From: Planctomycetota bacterium
Lineage (GTDB): Bacteria; Planctomycetota; JAMOSO01
Direction of reading: 5' to 3'
NCBI GenBank assembly: GCA_027063065.1
Contig: JAMOSO010000012.1
Span: 1-64,000 of the forward strand
Length of the DNA: 64,000 nucleotides
Below, piece after piece: positions 45,853 to 55,591 of this stretch. The position numbers and the translations under genes are program-made. Positions within the stretch are counted from its first letter, which is position 1. Each line of letters opens with the position of its first letter. Below the pieces are notes generated by a model. That model had not been told where the DNA came from. It saw only the letters and a program-made list of their open reading frames with translations, and searched no databases.

Positions 45853-46745
45853 TTATTATTAAGTCTTTCGTTTTCTTTATTTATAAAATTTTTAATTATA
45901 TCAGAAGGGCTGTGAGGTGAGTAGCCTATGTTAAAAGCTTTTTCACTTTTTAAACTTACGTCTTTTGCGCGCGGGGCAGGCATATTAATATCGTCTTGAT
46001 TGACAGTAATAATGTTTGGATTGTTAATTTTTAATTGCATGGCTAATAGATGTCCAAGTTCAAATCTGGATAGGCTTGTTTTGCCTCCTAAGTGAAATAT
46101 GCTAGAAGGTTGTGTAATGCTTAACAATAAGCCTTGAGCGGCATCAAATGCGTCAACTGGTGTGCGAACTTCATCCACAAATAGTTTTAAAGGTTGGTAA
46201 GTTTTAATGGCATTGGCCATGCTTCTTAAAAGGCATTTTGTTTGTGGTGGTGCCCAACCAAACATTAATGGCAATCTGCAAATAGTAGCTTGATCATATC
46301 TTTGCAAGATTTTTGTTTCGGCAATTACTTTTTGTTCGCCATATCTGCTTAAAGGGTTATATGGTGATGTTTCGTCGTAAGGGGCGTGTTGACCGTCAAA
46401 AATTAAATCACTAGAGCTAAACACAAATGGGATATGCGTATCGCTAGCTAAGCCAGCTAAATCAGCTGCTGCATATATATTTAATTTGTCGGTGTGTGGA
46501 TTGTTTTGACATTCGTTGGGGTTTGAATGAGCAGCTAAGTGTATAATTGCATCTGGTTTTGTATTTTTTAAATATGTTTTTATTTGTTTGTAATTACACA
46601 AATCTACATTTTGTAAATAAGGATATTGATGTTTTTGGGCGCTTTGACAAGCAAGTCCCCAAGCATCCCAATTGTTTTTAGATGCTTTTAAAAGGTTATG
46701 GCCTACAAAACCAGTTGCTCCAGTTATTAATAGTTTTGGTTGCAT
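45849..46745 (-). CDS. RmlD-like NAD-dependent sugar reductase/epimerase
   Basis: An extended short-chain dehydrogenase. The Rossmann motif is ITGATGFVGHNLLKAS, IIHLAAHSNPNECQ resembles RmlD proteins, and SRYGEQKVIAE contains the catalytic Tyr-x3-Lys. It probably reduces dTDP-4-keto-6-deoxy-mannose or a related sugar for surface glycans, but other rml genes are not nearby. It is co-translated with rnd, which has no obvious functional link. Confidence 0.8.
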   Translation of the reverse strand: MQPKLLITGATGFVGHNLLKASKNNWDAWGLACQSAQKHQYPYLQNVDLCNYKQIKTYLKNTKPDAIIHLAAHSNPNECQNNPHTDKLNIYAAADLAGLASDTHIPFVFSSSDLIFDGQHAPYDETSPYNPLSRYGEQKVIAETKILQRYDQATICRLPLMFGWAPPQTKCLLRSMANAIKTYQPLKLFVDEVRTPVDAFDAAQGLLLSITQPSSIFHLGGKTSLSRFELGHLLAMQLKINNPNIITVNQDDINMPAPRAKDVSLKSEKAFNIGYSPHSPSDIIKNFINKENERLNNK

Positions 46746-46748
46746 ATC

Positions 46749-48107
46749 TTATGCGTGTGAACGCAATCGCTTTACCATAATAGAAGGTAAATTATCATAG
46801 GAGCTACGGCGTTCTAAACGTCTAAAAAACATATATGCTTTTTGTCGGTTGTTTTGTTCCAACAGTTCAAATGCGTTGTCTGTTTCTTTTGAGTTTTTTA
46901 GTTTTTCTTCGCGTACTCTAGGTTCATCTGCGTTAAATACTTCGTATAGTTTTATGGATTTTTTTAATCCACGGATGTTTGATTTACCCAAATATCTAAC
47001 TAAAAAAGCTTTAGGATTGTTTAAACGTTGGTAGGTATATTCTGTGATTATAATTTTAGCACTTAGTTCTTTGGTAATACCCTCGCAGCGTGAGGCTAAA
47101 TTAACAGTTGAGCCAAAAGCCCCCGATCCCATACGGTGATTTGTACCTGCAATGCCTATGGCTACTTGTCCAGTATTGATGCCTATGCCAATTGAGATGG
47201 GCTCATATCCAGCACGTTTGCGTCCAGTATTATATATAACAATGCGATCTTGCAATGAGATAGCAGAATGTAGGGCGTTGTTGGCAGCCATTTTATTATC
47301 GTATTTATATAATGCCATGATACCATCGCCAATATATTGATATACAAAGCCACCAAAACCGCGAATGTCAGGTTCCATAACTCTAAAGTATGAATTTAAA
47401 AATTTAAAACATTCAGTGGATGATATGCTTTCTGAAAATGTGGTAAATTTACGAATATCACAAAATAGTACGGAATATGGTTCTTCACGACTATGTACAG
47501 AGTCAATGTCAAAATTTCTTTGTCCAACGGCTTGTTCAAAAGGGCTTGGTACAAATTTTCTAAATAGTTCAATTTGTTCAAGGAGCTTATTATTTTGATC
47601 AATTACTTTTAATGATGCTAACTTGGCTTGTTGTTTGGCTTTTTTTCTTTCGGCTGTTTCTCGTTCAAGAGCCATTTTTAATTCGGTTAACTCTCTTTGA
47701 TTATCTTTGGCAATATTACGAATATCAGATACATCATAGCTTATTTTATTTGATGTACTTGGCGATATTTGTAAAAATAACCCTTGTACTTGTGTGCCAT
47801 CACTTAAAGGTGTTATATGCATTGCAAATTCAAAATCGCGTCCATCACTTTTTATTAAATTAACACGTTTTTTACTTTGATTTTCACCGTTTTCTAAACA
47901 TTCTTTAAATAGGGTTATATATGGGTCAGCTAAGCGAAAGTCTCTTAAATAATGACGGGTTTCATAAGAATCAATATCGAGCGTCTGGTGATATTTTGGA
48001 TTAGAATATGTAATTTCTAGTTGATTATTTAAAATAATAATTAAATCACTACTATTTTTAAATAACTCAATATGCCCTAATGTGGTTTCTAATGAAGTTT
48101 GTAGCAT
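46749..48107 (-). CDS. PAS domain and class III adenylate/guanylate cyclase
   Basis: A PAS domain (about 10-125, with SSDLIIILNNQLEITYSN) is followed by a coiled coil (about 140-190) and a class III cyclase domain (about 205-400). Metal-binding Asp residues lie in VLFCDIRKFT (about 217) and QYIGDGIMALY (about 261), and GIGINTGQVAIG follows. FGSTVNLASRCE has the transition-state Asn and Arg. It lacks membrane helices. It likely makes cAMP or cGMP in response to a PAS input. No receptor for the product lies in the window. Confidence 0.9.
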   Translation of the reverse strand: MLQTSLETTLGHIELFKNSSDLIIILNNQLEITYSNPKYHQTLDIDSYETRHYLRDFRLADPYITLFKECLENGENQSKKRVNLIKSDGRDFEFAMHITPLSDGTQVQGLFLQISPSTSNKISYDVSDIRNIAKDNQRELTELKMALERETAERKKAKQQAKLASLKVIDQNNKLLEQIELFRKFVPSPFEQAVGQRNFDIDSVHSREEPYSVLFCDIRKFTTFSESISSTECFKFLNSYFRVMEPDIRGFGGFVYQYIGDGIMALYKYDNKMAANNALHSAISLQDRIVIYNTGRKRAGYEPISIGIGINTGQVAIGIAGTNHRMGSGAFGSTVNLASRCEGITKELSAKIIITEYTYQRLNNPKAFLVRYLGKSNIRGLKKSIKLYEVFNADEPRVREEKLKNSKETDNAFELLEQNNRQKAYMFFRRLERRSSYDNLPSIMVKRLRSHA

Positions 48108-48206
48108 AAAATGGTATAATCCTTTGTAAGATATAACTCTTCTACCTAAGAAAGTAGTATATGAACATTATGGTTAAATTCAAGATGATATTCGTGGAGA
48201 TAGTGG

Positions 48207-49649
48207 GTGTTTAGTATATTAGATTGGTGTGTTTTAGTGGTCTATTTAGTGCTGTCTTCTGGTTTAGGTTTGGCTTTAGCTGGTAAAAGTAAAAATGCAG
48301 GGGAGTTTTTATTTGGTGGTCGTAGTATGCCTTGGTTTGCGGTGGGGGTGTCATTGATTGCTACATCGGTTAGTGTAAATACTTTTTTAGGTAATCCATC
48401 AGAAGCGTATCAGCATAATATGACTATGTTGATGTATAGTCTTGGGGGATTATTGGCCATACCCGTAATATGGTTTATCTTTATACCACGATTTGCCCAA
48501 GCTAATGTTTCTTCTGCGTATCAACTTTTAGAATTGCGTTTTAATCGTTCTGTACGTTTGGTTGCGGCTGGTTTTTATACGGGGCATTTAGTGTTGCGCA
48601 CAGGCGTTACTATATTTGGACCCTCTTTAATCTTATCTGAAATATCAGGATTATCGCCTAGTTTATCAATTATTATTACTGGCGTTATTGCAGTAGCTTA
48701 TACTTGTGTTGGCGGTATTCGTGCTGTTATTTGGACAGATGTGATTCAGTTTATAGTATTGTTTGGTGGCGGTGTATTTGTGTTGGTTTATATAGGTATG
48801 CAATTTAACTCTTTTTCAGATGCGTGGAATATTGCTTCGCAAGCGGGGCATACACAAATAATAGATTTGGATATGGATTTGGCAAATGCTAGGACGTTAT
48901 TTTCGGCAAGTTTAATTTATGTTGTTTTTGAAATTGCCATACGCGGTTGTGATCAACAGTTTGTTCAACGCTATATATCGGTTGGTTCGGCACGGCATGC
49001 TAATTATTCTTCATTGCTTTCGGTGGTAATAGGTTTTTTTGTAGCCTTTTTATTTTATACAGTCGGTATATTTTTATGGAGTTATTATCACGCTGTAGCG
49101 CCGTTGCCCGAGTCGATTAGGGTGGATAAGATTTTTCCTTATTTTATTACTCACGCATTGCCAGTAGGTTCGGCAGGTTTATTGGTAGCTGCTATTTTTG
49201 CCGCGGCGATGAGTTCGTTAGATTCTGCAATTTCAGCATTGGCTAATACTACAGTAATGGATTTTTACAATAAGGACGATTCTACTTCGGTTAAGTTGGT
49301 ACAAATTTGGACTGTGATTTGGGGGTGTGTCGGTATCGCAGCAGCTTTTATTTGCTTAAATGATAGTAGTAATTTATTGCAGATGGCTTATAAATATTTA
49401 TCTTTATTTACGGGGCCACTATTGGGCTTTTTTTTAGCGGCTTTCTTTTTTAGTAATATTAAGCCTTATGCTTTGATTATAGGGGCGTTATCTGGAATGC
49501 TATTTTTAGGTGTCTATCCTTATTTAGTTGCGTATTATGGGTTTGTTAAACTTGCTTGGGTATGGAATCCAATCATAGCTTTGTGCGCAATGTTTAGTAT
49601 GATATTGATTATTCATATCTTTGGTAATTTCATATTTAAATGTAAATAA
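48207..49649 (+). CDS. Sodium:solute symporter family protein
   Basis: A 480-residue integral membrane protein with about 13 helices. It has LSSGLGLALAGKSKN, FLFGGRSMPWFAVGVS, ATSVSVNTFLGNPSE, AYTCVGGIRAVIWTDVIQ and AAIFAAAMSSLDSAISALA, which includes Na+-site residues of the SSS family. The GTG start follows GGAGATAG. Substrate may be a sugar, carboxylate or amino acid. It is divergent from the cyclase gene and 29 bases before trxB. Confidence 0.9.
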   Translation: MFSILDWCVLVVYLVLSSGLGLALAGKSKNAGEFLFGGRSMPWFAVGVSLIATSVSVNTFLGNPSEAYQHNMTMLMYSLGGLLAIPVIWFIFIPRFAQANVSSAYQLLELRFNRSVRLVAAGFYTGHLVLRTGVTIFGPSLILSEISGLSPSLSIIITGVIAVAYTCVGGIRAVIWTDVIQFIVLFGGGVFVLVYIGMQFNSFSDAWNIASQAGHTQIIDLDMDLANARTLFSASLIYVVFEIAIRGCDQQFVQRYISVGSARHANYSSLLSVVIGFFVAFLFYTVGIFLWSYYHAVAPLPESIRVDKIFPYFITHALPVGSAGLLVAAIFAAAMSSLDSAISALANTTVMDFYNKDDSTSVKLVQIWTVIWGCVGIAAAFICLNDSSNLLQMAYKYLSLFTGPLLGFFLAAFFFSNIKPYALIIGALSGMLFLGVYPYLVAYYGFVKLAWVWNPIIALCAMFSMILIIHIFGNFIFKCK

Positions 49650-49678
49650 TATAAATTAAATTTTTAATGGAGAAAAAA

Positions 49679-50602
49679 ATGAGTGATGTAATTATTATTG
49701 GCTCTGGCCCAGCAGGTTGTACTGCGGCCATTTATGTGGCACGTGCTGGATATACCCCAGTTGTATTACATGGCAATCAAGCAGGTGGCCAGTTAATGAC
49801 AACCACTGATGTTGAAAATTTTCCTGGTTTTCCAAATGGTATTATGGGGCCTCAGCTTTGTATGGATATGATTAAGCAGGCAGAAAAATTTGGAACAGAA
49901 TTTAAAACAGAGTTAGTCAATAAAGTTGAGTATGGTAAAGAGGGCTCAAAGCATAAGGTTATTACTGATTCTGCAACTTACGAGGCTCATGCAGTTGTCA
50001 TTGCCACCGGTTCGAGTGCTAAACTTTTAAGCCAGACAAAAGGCCATGATGATTATTGGGGCAAGGGGGTAAGTGCTTGTGCTACTTGTGATGGTTTTTT
50101 CTTTAGAGGTAAAGATGTTGCTGTAGTTGGCGGAGGGGATACTGCCATGGAAGAGGCTACTTATTTAGCTAAAATTTGCAATAAAGTGTATTTAATTCAC
50201 CGTCGCAATGAGTTTCGTGCTTCTCAAGTAATGATAGATCGCTGTAAAGAAGTAGAGAATATTGAGATGATTACTCCAGTAGTTATTGATGAAATTACAG
50301 GGGATGATACTAAAGTTACAGGACTTAATATTAAAAATATGCAAGATGAATCAATTAGTAGTATATCTGTAGATGGGTTGTTTTATGCGATAGGTCATAA
50401 TCCAAATACTTTAGCTTTTGGTGAAGAGTTAGCCAAAGACGAAGAGGGCTATGTTATTAATGATTATCGCACACAGACTAATATAGCAGGTGTCTTTTGT
50501 GCAGGAGATGTTGGCGATAAACTATATCGTCAAGGTATTGCTGCGGCTGGTTCTGGTTGTAAGGCAGGCATAGAAGCTATTCGTTATATAGAAAATTTAT
50601 AA
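49679..50602 (+). CDS. trxB: Thioredoxin reductase
   Basis: It reduces thioredoxin with NADPH. It has IIGSGPAGCTAAIYVARAG, the redox-active SACATCDGFFF, VVGGGDTAMEEATYL and FCAGDVGDKLYRQGIAAAGSG. The ATG at 49679 is preceded by GGAG; an ATG 12 bases earlier contains that ribosome site and is less likely. Length 307 is normal. It ends before a convergent stem-loop. Confidence 0.95.
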   Translation: MSDVIIIGSGPAGCTAAIYVARAGYTPVVLHGNQAGGQLMTTTDVENFPGFPNGIMGPQLCMDMIKQAEKFGTEFKTELVNKVEYGKEGSKHKVITDSATYEAHAVVIATGSSAKLLSQTKGHDDYWGKGVSACATCDGFFFRGKDVAVVGGGDTAMEEATYLAKICNKVYLIHRRNEFRASQVMIDRCKEVENIEMITPVVIDEITGDDTKVTGLNIKNMQDESISSISVDGLFYAIGHNPNTLAFGEELAKDEEGYVINDYRTQTNIAGVFCAGDVGDKLYRQGIAAAGSGCKAGIEAIRYIENL

Positions 50603-50606
50603 TATA

Positions 50607-50637
50607 ATTAAGGTGTAGCATTTTATGTTACACCTTA
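50607..50637. terminator. Convergent stem-loop between trxB and the QueD-like gene
   Basis: Perfect 10-bp arms (50607-50616 and 50628-50637) enclose an 11-base loop and are flanked by A- and T-rich sequence on both sides. It can serve both converging genes. Confidence 0.65.
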
Positions 50638-50645
50638 AATTTTAT

Positions 50646-51740
50646 TTATGATGGTAAAGCGGGACCAAGGTTTCCCCATGACAATGATGCACCATTGCCA
50701 GGTGTATTAAATAAATCAATTCGGTCAAGTTGAGGTAAATCGGATAATAGTTGTTTTTTAATCCATTTTAAGGTGGATTCTAGCGAGCCATTACTGTTGC
50801 TTGTTAATGTGTCTAAGCGATGATGGTCTAATAGTATGTAGCTGGGCTTAAAGATACTTTTTACATCACCGTAATCAACTGTCCACCCCATTATTTTATC
50901 GAGTGGAGCAGATAAATGTAATCGGCATATATAGCTGTGGCCATGCATATTACGGGCTTTGTGATTTTTTGGAGCATCAGATAGTATTAATGCACTTTCA
51001 AAGCGTTGTTCTTTCCATATCCTATAATTAGTGCCATCAAAATGGCAACCTGCAGTAGCGGTTTCGTAAACAGTTATCCAGCTTAATGGAAGGGTATTTT
51101 TTAATTTATGCCAAATCCAAGCGGATAGCATTTCGCTAGTAGGATTTTCTAAGCCTTTTATATCATTAAGACATTTATAATTTAATTGATTAAATATATC
51201 CTGCCAAGCCCGATCTATAACCGCATAATTTATGCCCATATTTTGGTTGTCAGCTAATGTTTGATTGCAATGAATAACAACTTCAAAGCCGTGTCCGTGC
51301 ATTCGTCCGCATTGGTGTCCTTTTTCCACATTTGGAAGATAGTGAGCGGATTCAAATCGGTATTTACGCCATATATGCAATTTGTTTTCAATGTCTAGGT
51401 CAACACCATTATCATCGGTGCTTTGTACACCAACTTGGGTTATATTTGGTATTTGTAATTGGTTGCGAATAAACCGGACGATATTTTCATCAGTTGGTAT
51501 ATCAATTATCTTGTTAAGATGGTTGTAATTAAGGGGGCTGATTGCACGGTTGATTTCTGTGGTTAACATATCAGATTCACCACCTTTAAAAGATTTCCAA
51601 GCTTGAGGAAGATTGGCAAATACTCTTGCAGAAAATGTATGGCCATGTAGCGCATTGGCAGGGTCAGATTCTTTAAATATGGGTATTTGTAGCGCGCTAT
51701 GAAATTTAGCAGTAGAAATATATATTAATTGAGAGTTCAT
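50646..51740 (-). CDS. Three-domain 6-pyruvoyl-tetrahydropterin synthase/QueD-like protein
   Basis: Three PTPS-type domains lie in one chain (about 1-125, 131-247 and 250-364). Each has an HGH zinc motif: ALHGHTFSARV, RMHGHGFEVV and NMHGHSYICRL. Only the middle one has the catalytic Cys just before it (KGHQCGRMHGHG), the NPTSEML motif and YETATAG with the Glu. The first and third have lost the Cys. So one active site is probably kept, with the other domains structural or altered. QueD makes 6-carboxytetrahydropterin for queuosine. GGTGAT precedes the ATG. It lies six bases after the GAF/HD-GYP gene. Confidence 0.85.
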   Translation of the reverse strand: MNSQLIYISTAKFHSALQIPIFKESDPANALHGHTFSARVFANLPQAWKSFKGGESDMLTTEINRAISPLNYNHLNKIIDIPTDENIVRFIRNQLQIPNITQVGVQSTDDNGVDLDIENKLHIWRKYRFESAHYLPNVEKGHQCGRMHGHGFEVVIHCNQTLADNQNMGINYAVIDRAWQDIFNQLNYKCLNDIKGLENPTSEMLSAWIWHKLKNTLPLSWITVYETATAGCHFDGTNYRIWKEQRFESALILSDAPKNHKARNMHGHSYICRLHLSAPLDKIMGWTVDYGDVKSIFKPSYILLDHHRLDTLTSNSNGSLESTLKWIKKQLLSDLPQLDRIDLFNTPGNGASLSWGNLGPALPS

Positions 51741-51746
51741 TTTATA

Positions 51747-53294
51747 TCACCATTGATAATCTTTGATTTGTTCAGGGCTAAGCTCTTCTTGGCAATATTG
51801 TTTCATAACGCCTTCATTGATGAAACATTCAAATATATTGCCATCGATATGGTTGTCTTTAATCATAAGGCCCATAATTTTTAATGCCTGATTTAATGAC
51901 ATAGGTTGTTTATAAGGTCTGTCTTTAGCTGTTAATGCTTCAAAAATATCTGCTACCGCCATAATTCTTGCGGCTAAAGATAGGTCTTTTTTAGATTTGC
52001 CTTTGGGATATCCGCTACCGTCAAGTTTTTCATGGTGTGAGCCTGCTATTTCTGGTACGTGACATAAATCTTTTGGAAACGGCAATTCTTCAAGCATTTC
52101 TATCGAATGCACCACATGATCTTGAATAATTTGTCGCTCTTGATTATTGAGTGTTCCTTTGGCAATTTTTAAATTTTCACATTCCCATTGAGCTAGCAGT
52201 GGTTGTGTTTTATTGTTGATTGTGCATGGTATCTTTGCAATTTGATCTATTTTGGCTTGATCTTCTTTGCTCATAAATTCACTGCCAGTATTGGCATTCA
52301 TAACAAAGTTTTGATTTTCTTCAATATCACTAACGTCAACTATAATATTTTTGCCCAGGGCTTTTTTTAATGCTGCTATTTCACGATCTCTTTTTAAAAT
52401 TTCAAATCGTAAATTAATAGTTTCGGCACCATCTAAGATTGTTTCGAGTTTAGTTGCCTTACATAGTATATGATCTGGTGTGATAATTTTACCAATGTCA
52501 TGTAGTTGCCCAGCAATGCGTATTTCTTCTAGTTGTTGTTGGTTAAACTTATAGGTTTTAAAAGGACCTGTTTTGATGTTGGATATTTTTTTGGCTATCA
52601 TACAAGCTATTTTTGTTACTCGCCTGACATGACCTGTTTGAAATGCACTTTTAACATCGATAGCATTTGATATTGACGAAATAAATGAATACAAAAAGTT
52701 TTTTAAATCGGCAACTAACTGGGTATTGTTAATGGCGACGGCAGCTTGTGATGCCATTGCTTCAATTAATTTTTTATCTTCCTTATTAAAGGCAATAACT
52801 TTATTGTTGTCGTCTAATGCATTTAATAATTGTAAAACCCCAATAACATTATCTAAATGGTCTTTGAGCGGAACAACAATCATTGATTGTGATTTATATC
52901 CTGTCCGCGAGTCAAATTCTTTTGTGCCGGTAAAGTCAAAACGATTACATTTGTATACGTCGGCTACGTCAATAACCTCTCCTATAGTCGCTGCAGCAGT
53001 GCTTACGCTAGCTAAATTAGGATATTTGCCTATTTTCATAGGTAGGGGTGGCCATGTTATTTGGCTATGTGAAGCACCCATCCAAATTTTAAGTGTGGTA
53101 TTGGCAACTATTTTAAAATGTAAATACTCATTTTTATTGTCTAGTATGTATAAGGTAGCTCCATCGGCGTGGGTTAATTCTTGGGCGCCGTTGACAATCA
53201 GTTCTAATAGTTTATTTAAATCTTTTTCGCTAGATAAAGCCGTATTGATTACTTGTAGACGGTTAAAGCGTATATCTTGATTTACTGGGCTCAT
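51747..53294 (-). CDS. GAF domain and HD-GYP domain protein with long internal insert
   Basis: A putative c-di-GMP phosphodiesterase. The GAF domain (about 15-180) has GATLYILDNKNEYLHF-type blocks in part and IGVLQLLNA. The HD-GYP domain starts near 215 with TGHVRRVTKIACMIAKK and has the HD pair at His265 in LHDIGK. The GYP motif is near 427, about 160 residues away; in the other HD-GYP protein of this window it is 63. About 95 extra residues (about 285-380) lie between the HD pair and the next conserved helix. SHHEKLDGSGYPKG and AVADIFEALTAKDRPY are intact. CAAGGAAAG precedes the ATG. Confidence 0.9.
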   Translation of the reverse strand: MSPVNQDIRFNRLQVINTALSSEKDLNKLLELIVNGAQELTHADGATLYILDNKNEYLHFKIVANTTLKIWMGASHSQITWPPLPMKIGKYPNLASVSTAAATIGEVIDVADVYKCNRFDFTGTKEFDSRTGYKSQSMIVVPLKDHLDNVIGVLQLLNALDDNNKVIAFNKEDKKLIEAMASQAAVAINNTQLVADLKNFLYSFISSISNAIDVKSAFQTGHVRRVTKIACMIAKKISNIKTGPFKTYKFNQQQLEEIRIAGQLHDIGKIITPDHILCKATKLETILDGAETINLRFEILKRDREIAALKKALGKNIIVDVSDIEENQNFVMNANTGSEFMSKEDQAKIDQIAKIPCTINNKTQPLLAQWECENLKIAKGTLNNQERQIIQDHVVHSIEMLEELPFPKDLCHVPEIAGSHHEKLDGSGYPKGKSKKDLSLAARIMAVADIFEALTAKDRPYKQPMSLNQALKIMGLMIKDNHIDGNIFECFINEGVMKQYCQEELSPEQIKDYQW

Positions 53295-53318
53295 TTACTT
53301 TCCTTGTTACACAGTGTT

Positions 53319-53343
53319 AAAGGCGGGTTAAATACCCGCCTTT
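53319..53343. terminator. Intrinsic terminator after secG
   Basis: The stem AAAGGCGGGT / ACCCGCCTTT is perfect with a 5-base loop. It lies between the secG stop and the start of the GAF/HD-GYP gene, both on the minus strand. The T-run is short. Confidence 0.75.
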
Positions 53344-53346
53344 ATA

Positions 53347-53736
53347 TTATTTCTGTAAACCAGGCTCAGTTGCAAGTTTTTGTTTGTTGCCAGATGTTGT
53401 TTCTGGAGTTTTAACATTTGTCGCTGGCTTAGCTGTTTTTGTTGCTATTTTTTTAGATGTTGCTTTTGGCATTGTGGATGATACGGGAACATCGTCCATT
53501 AAGCTTTTGTCCGAACTGCCCATTTTACCTAAAACAACAATTAAAACTAGCATTACTACAGCTAGTATAGCGGTAAATCTAGCTAATACATTAATAGTTT
53601 TTGTGCCAAAAATGGCCTCGCCTTGACCGCCGCCAAGCATACCTGCTACACCGTCGCCCTCGCTGCGTTGCATAAGCACAACGAGAATCATAATGATACA
53701 GCATAAAACATAAAAAATTTGTAGTGCAAGTAGCAT
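53347..53736 (-). CDS. secG: Protein-export membrane protein SecG
   Basis: It is the small subunit of the SecYEG channel. Two hydrophobic helices (about 3-22 and 52-72) flank the loop VLMQRSEGDGVAGMLGGGQGEAIFG in part, which has the conserved QRSEG-G-GG pattern. The C-terminal 50 residues are a Lys/Thr/Pro-rich tail, longer than in Escherichia coli. It follows tpiA by eight bases, an order seen in many bacteria. Confidence 0.93.
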   Translation of the reverse strand: MLLALQIFYVLCCIIMILVVLMQRSEGDGVAGMLGGGQGEAIFGTKTINVLARFTAILAVVMLVLIVVLGKMGSSDKSLMDDVPVSSTMPKATSKKIATKTAKPATNVKTPETTSGNKQKLATEPGLQK

Positions 53737-53744
53737 ATTATTTT

Positions 53745-54500
53745 TTAGCTATTATAAGTAGCAATACCTTTAAAAGAGTCAGCTTTTAGAGCAGCGCCAC
53801 CAACAAGTGCACCGTCAATATCAGGTTGGTTCATAAGTTCTTTAGCGTTTTCAGGTTTTACACTGCCACCATATTGAATACGTACTTTTTGAGCTAGCTC
53901 ATCGCTGTATAGATTGGCAAGAATTTGACGTGCTTGAGCATGTGTTTCTTGAGCCATTTCAGGTGTAGCAACTTTACCAGTTCCTATTGCCCATACTGGT
54001 TCGTAAGCTACGGTTATTTTTTCCATATCTTCGGCACTAATGCCGTCAAGGGCAGCGGTTAGCTGTGTTTTAATTACTTTTTCAGTAATGCCACCTTCGC
54101 GTTCTTCTAAAGTTTCTCCAATGCATAAAATTGGCAATAAGCCTTCCGCTAGGATTTTTTTAGTTTTTGCATTTACGATAGCGTCTGTTTCGCCAAAAAT
54201 GGTGCGACGTTCAGAATGGCCAACTAATGCATAAGTTGCGCCTACAGCTTTTACCATTTCAGTTGTTACTTCACCAGTAAATGCACCTTCGTTGTTTTCA
54301 GAACAATTTTGCGAACCGACACCTATGTTTGAACCAGCTAATATCTTAGCAACGCCTTCAAGGGCAATGGGGTTAGTGCATACTGCTAAATCAACGTCAT
54401 TAATGTCCGCTAAGGCTTCTTTTAATTCAGTGGCATAAGCACGAGCCTTATCGGCAGTAAAAAACATTTTCCAATTTCCAGCGATAAAAATTTTTCTCAT
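53745..54500 (-). CDS. tpiA: Triosephosphate isomerase
   Basis: This glycolytic TIM barrel interconverts glyceraldehyde-3-phosphate and dihydroxyacetone phosphate. It has AGNWKMF with the catalytic Lys, LVGHSERR with the His, AYEPVWAIGTGK with the Glu and YGGSVKPEN. Length 251 is normal. AAGGAGTAATATT precedes the ATG. It lies between pheA and secG on one strand. Confidence 0.97.
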   Translation of the reverse strand: MRKIFIAGNWKMFFTADKARAYATELKEALADINDVDLAVCTNPIALEGVAKILAGSNIGVGSQNCSENNEGAFTGEVTTEMVKAVGATYALVGHSERRTIFGETDAIVNAKTKKILAEGLLPILCIGETLEEREGGITEKVIKTQLTAALDGISAEDMEKITVAYEPVWAIGTGKVATPEMAQETHAQARQILANLYSDELAQKVRIQYGGSVKPENAKELMNQPDIDGALVGGAALKADSFKGIATYNS

Positions 54501-54511
54501 AATATTACTCC

Positions 54512-55591
54512 TTAGTTGTTTTGTGGTGTTGTAATAGGAAATGACCCAAGAACCTGTACTTGTTTAGCTATTTGACTGAGCTCTTTAATTAAATTAGCTA
54601 CATTAGGATCTTCGGCATGACCGTTAAAGTCTATAAAGAAAATATAATCCCAAGCTCTAGTTCTTAATGGACGGGATTCTATTTTAGTTAATGTTACGTT
54701 ATGCGTTTTAAAAGGTGATAGTATATTTATTAATGCTCCAACTTCATCATGGGCTTCAACAATAATTGATGTTCTATCTTTGCCAGTTGCACCTGCAAAT
54801 GTATCGGCAATTACAAAAAATCTAGTAGTATTTTTACTATCATCTTCTATGTTTGTTTTAATTGTTTTTAAGCCATATAGTTCAACTGCTTCGATAGAGC
54901 ATATTGCAGCAGAGCCTTCTTCGTCAACTACTAGCTGGGCTGCTTTAGTTGTGGAAGCGGTTTCAATTAGTTCTGCATCAGGGTAATGATTTGCCAAGTA
55001 TTTGCGACATTGAGCAAACGGTTGAGGATGAGAATAAATCCTTTTTATTTTAGTGTCGCTTTTAACTGCCAAATTTTGATGAATTGCACAATAAATATCG
55101 GCACAAATTTTAAGGTTATTATCAGCTAACATATCTAATGTTTGATAGATAGATCCTTCCATAGAGTTCTCAGCAGGAACAACGCCATAGGCAATGGTGC
55201 CGCTTGAAACGGCTTTGAATACTTCTGGTATTGAGGCTTGTGCAACCGTTTCAATAGAGTTGCCAAATTTGGATTTGGCAGCTAAATGTGTAAAGCTTGC
55301 TTCGGGGCCTAAATAAGCAACTTTAATAGGTTTTTCCATAGCAATAGATGCCGACATTATTTCTCGCCATATATTACGCATCATAAAATCAGGTATTTTT
55401 TGTCCCGCTTCTTGATTTAGTTTTGTAATTTTGTCATATACAGCTTTTTCACGGTCTGGGGCAAATGGGTTTGCATTGTTTTTATGTTTTAAAGCACCGA
55501 TTTGTTTTACAATATTAGAGCGTTCACTAAGGATAGATACTAACCGTTGGTCAATTTCGTCGATATTTTGTCGTAAATCCTTTAAACTCAT
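54512..55591 (-). CDS. pheA: Bifunctional chorismate mutase/prephenate dehydratase
   Basis: The P-protein converts chorismate to phenylpyruvate. A chorismate mutase AroQ domain (about 1-90) begins LKDLRQNIDEIDQRLV. The prephenate dehydratase domain (about 95-270) has YLGPEASFTHLA, PAENSMEGSI and the catalytic NTTRFFVI. The ACT domain (about 280-355) contains TKIESRPLR and binds phenylalanine for feedback control. Length 359 is normal. It lies 11 bases before tpiA. Confidence 0.96.
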   Translation of the reverse strand: MSLKDLRQNIDEIDQRLVSILSERSNIVKQIGALKHKNNANPFAPDREKAVYDKITKLNQEAGQKIPDFMMRNIWREIMSASIAMEKPIKVAYLGPEASFTHLAAKSKFGNSIETVAQASIPEVFKAVSSGTIAYGVVPAENSMEGSIYQTLDMLADNNLKICADIYCAIHQNLAVKSDTKIKRIYSHPQPFAQCRKYLANHYPDAELIETASTTKAAQLVVDEEGSAAICSIEAVELYGLKTIKTNIEDDSKNTTRFFVIADTFAGATGKDRTSIIVEAHDEVGALINILSPFKTHNVTLTKIESRPLRTRAWDYIFFIDFNGHAEDPNVANLIKELSQIAKQVQVLGSFPITTPQNN

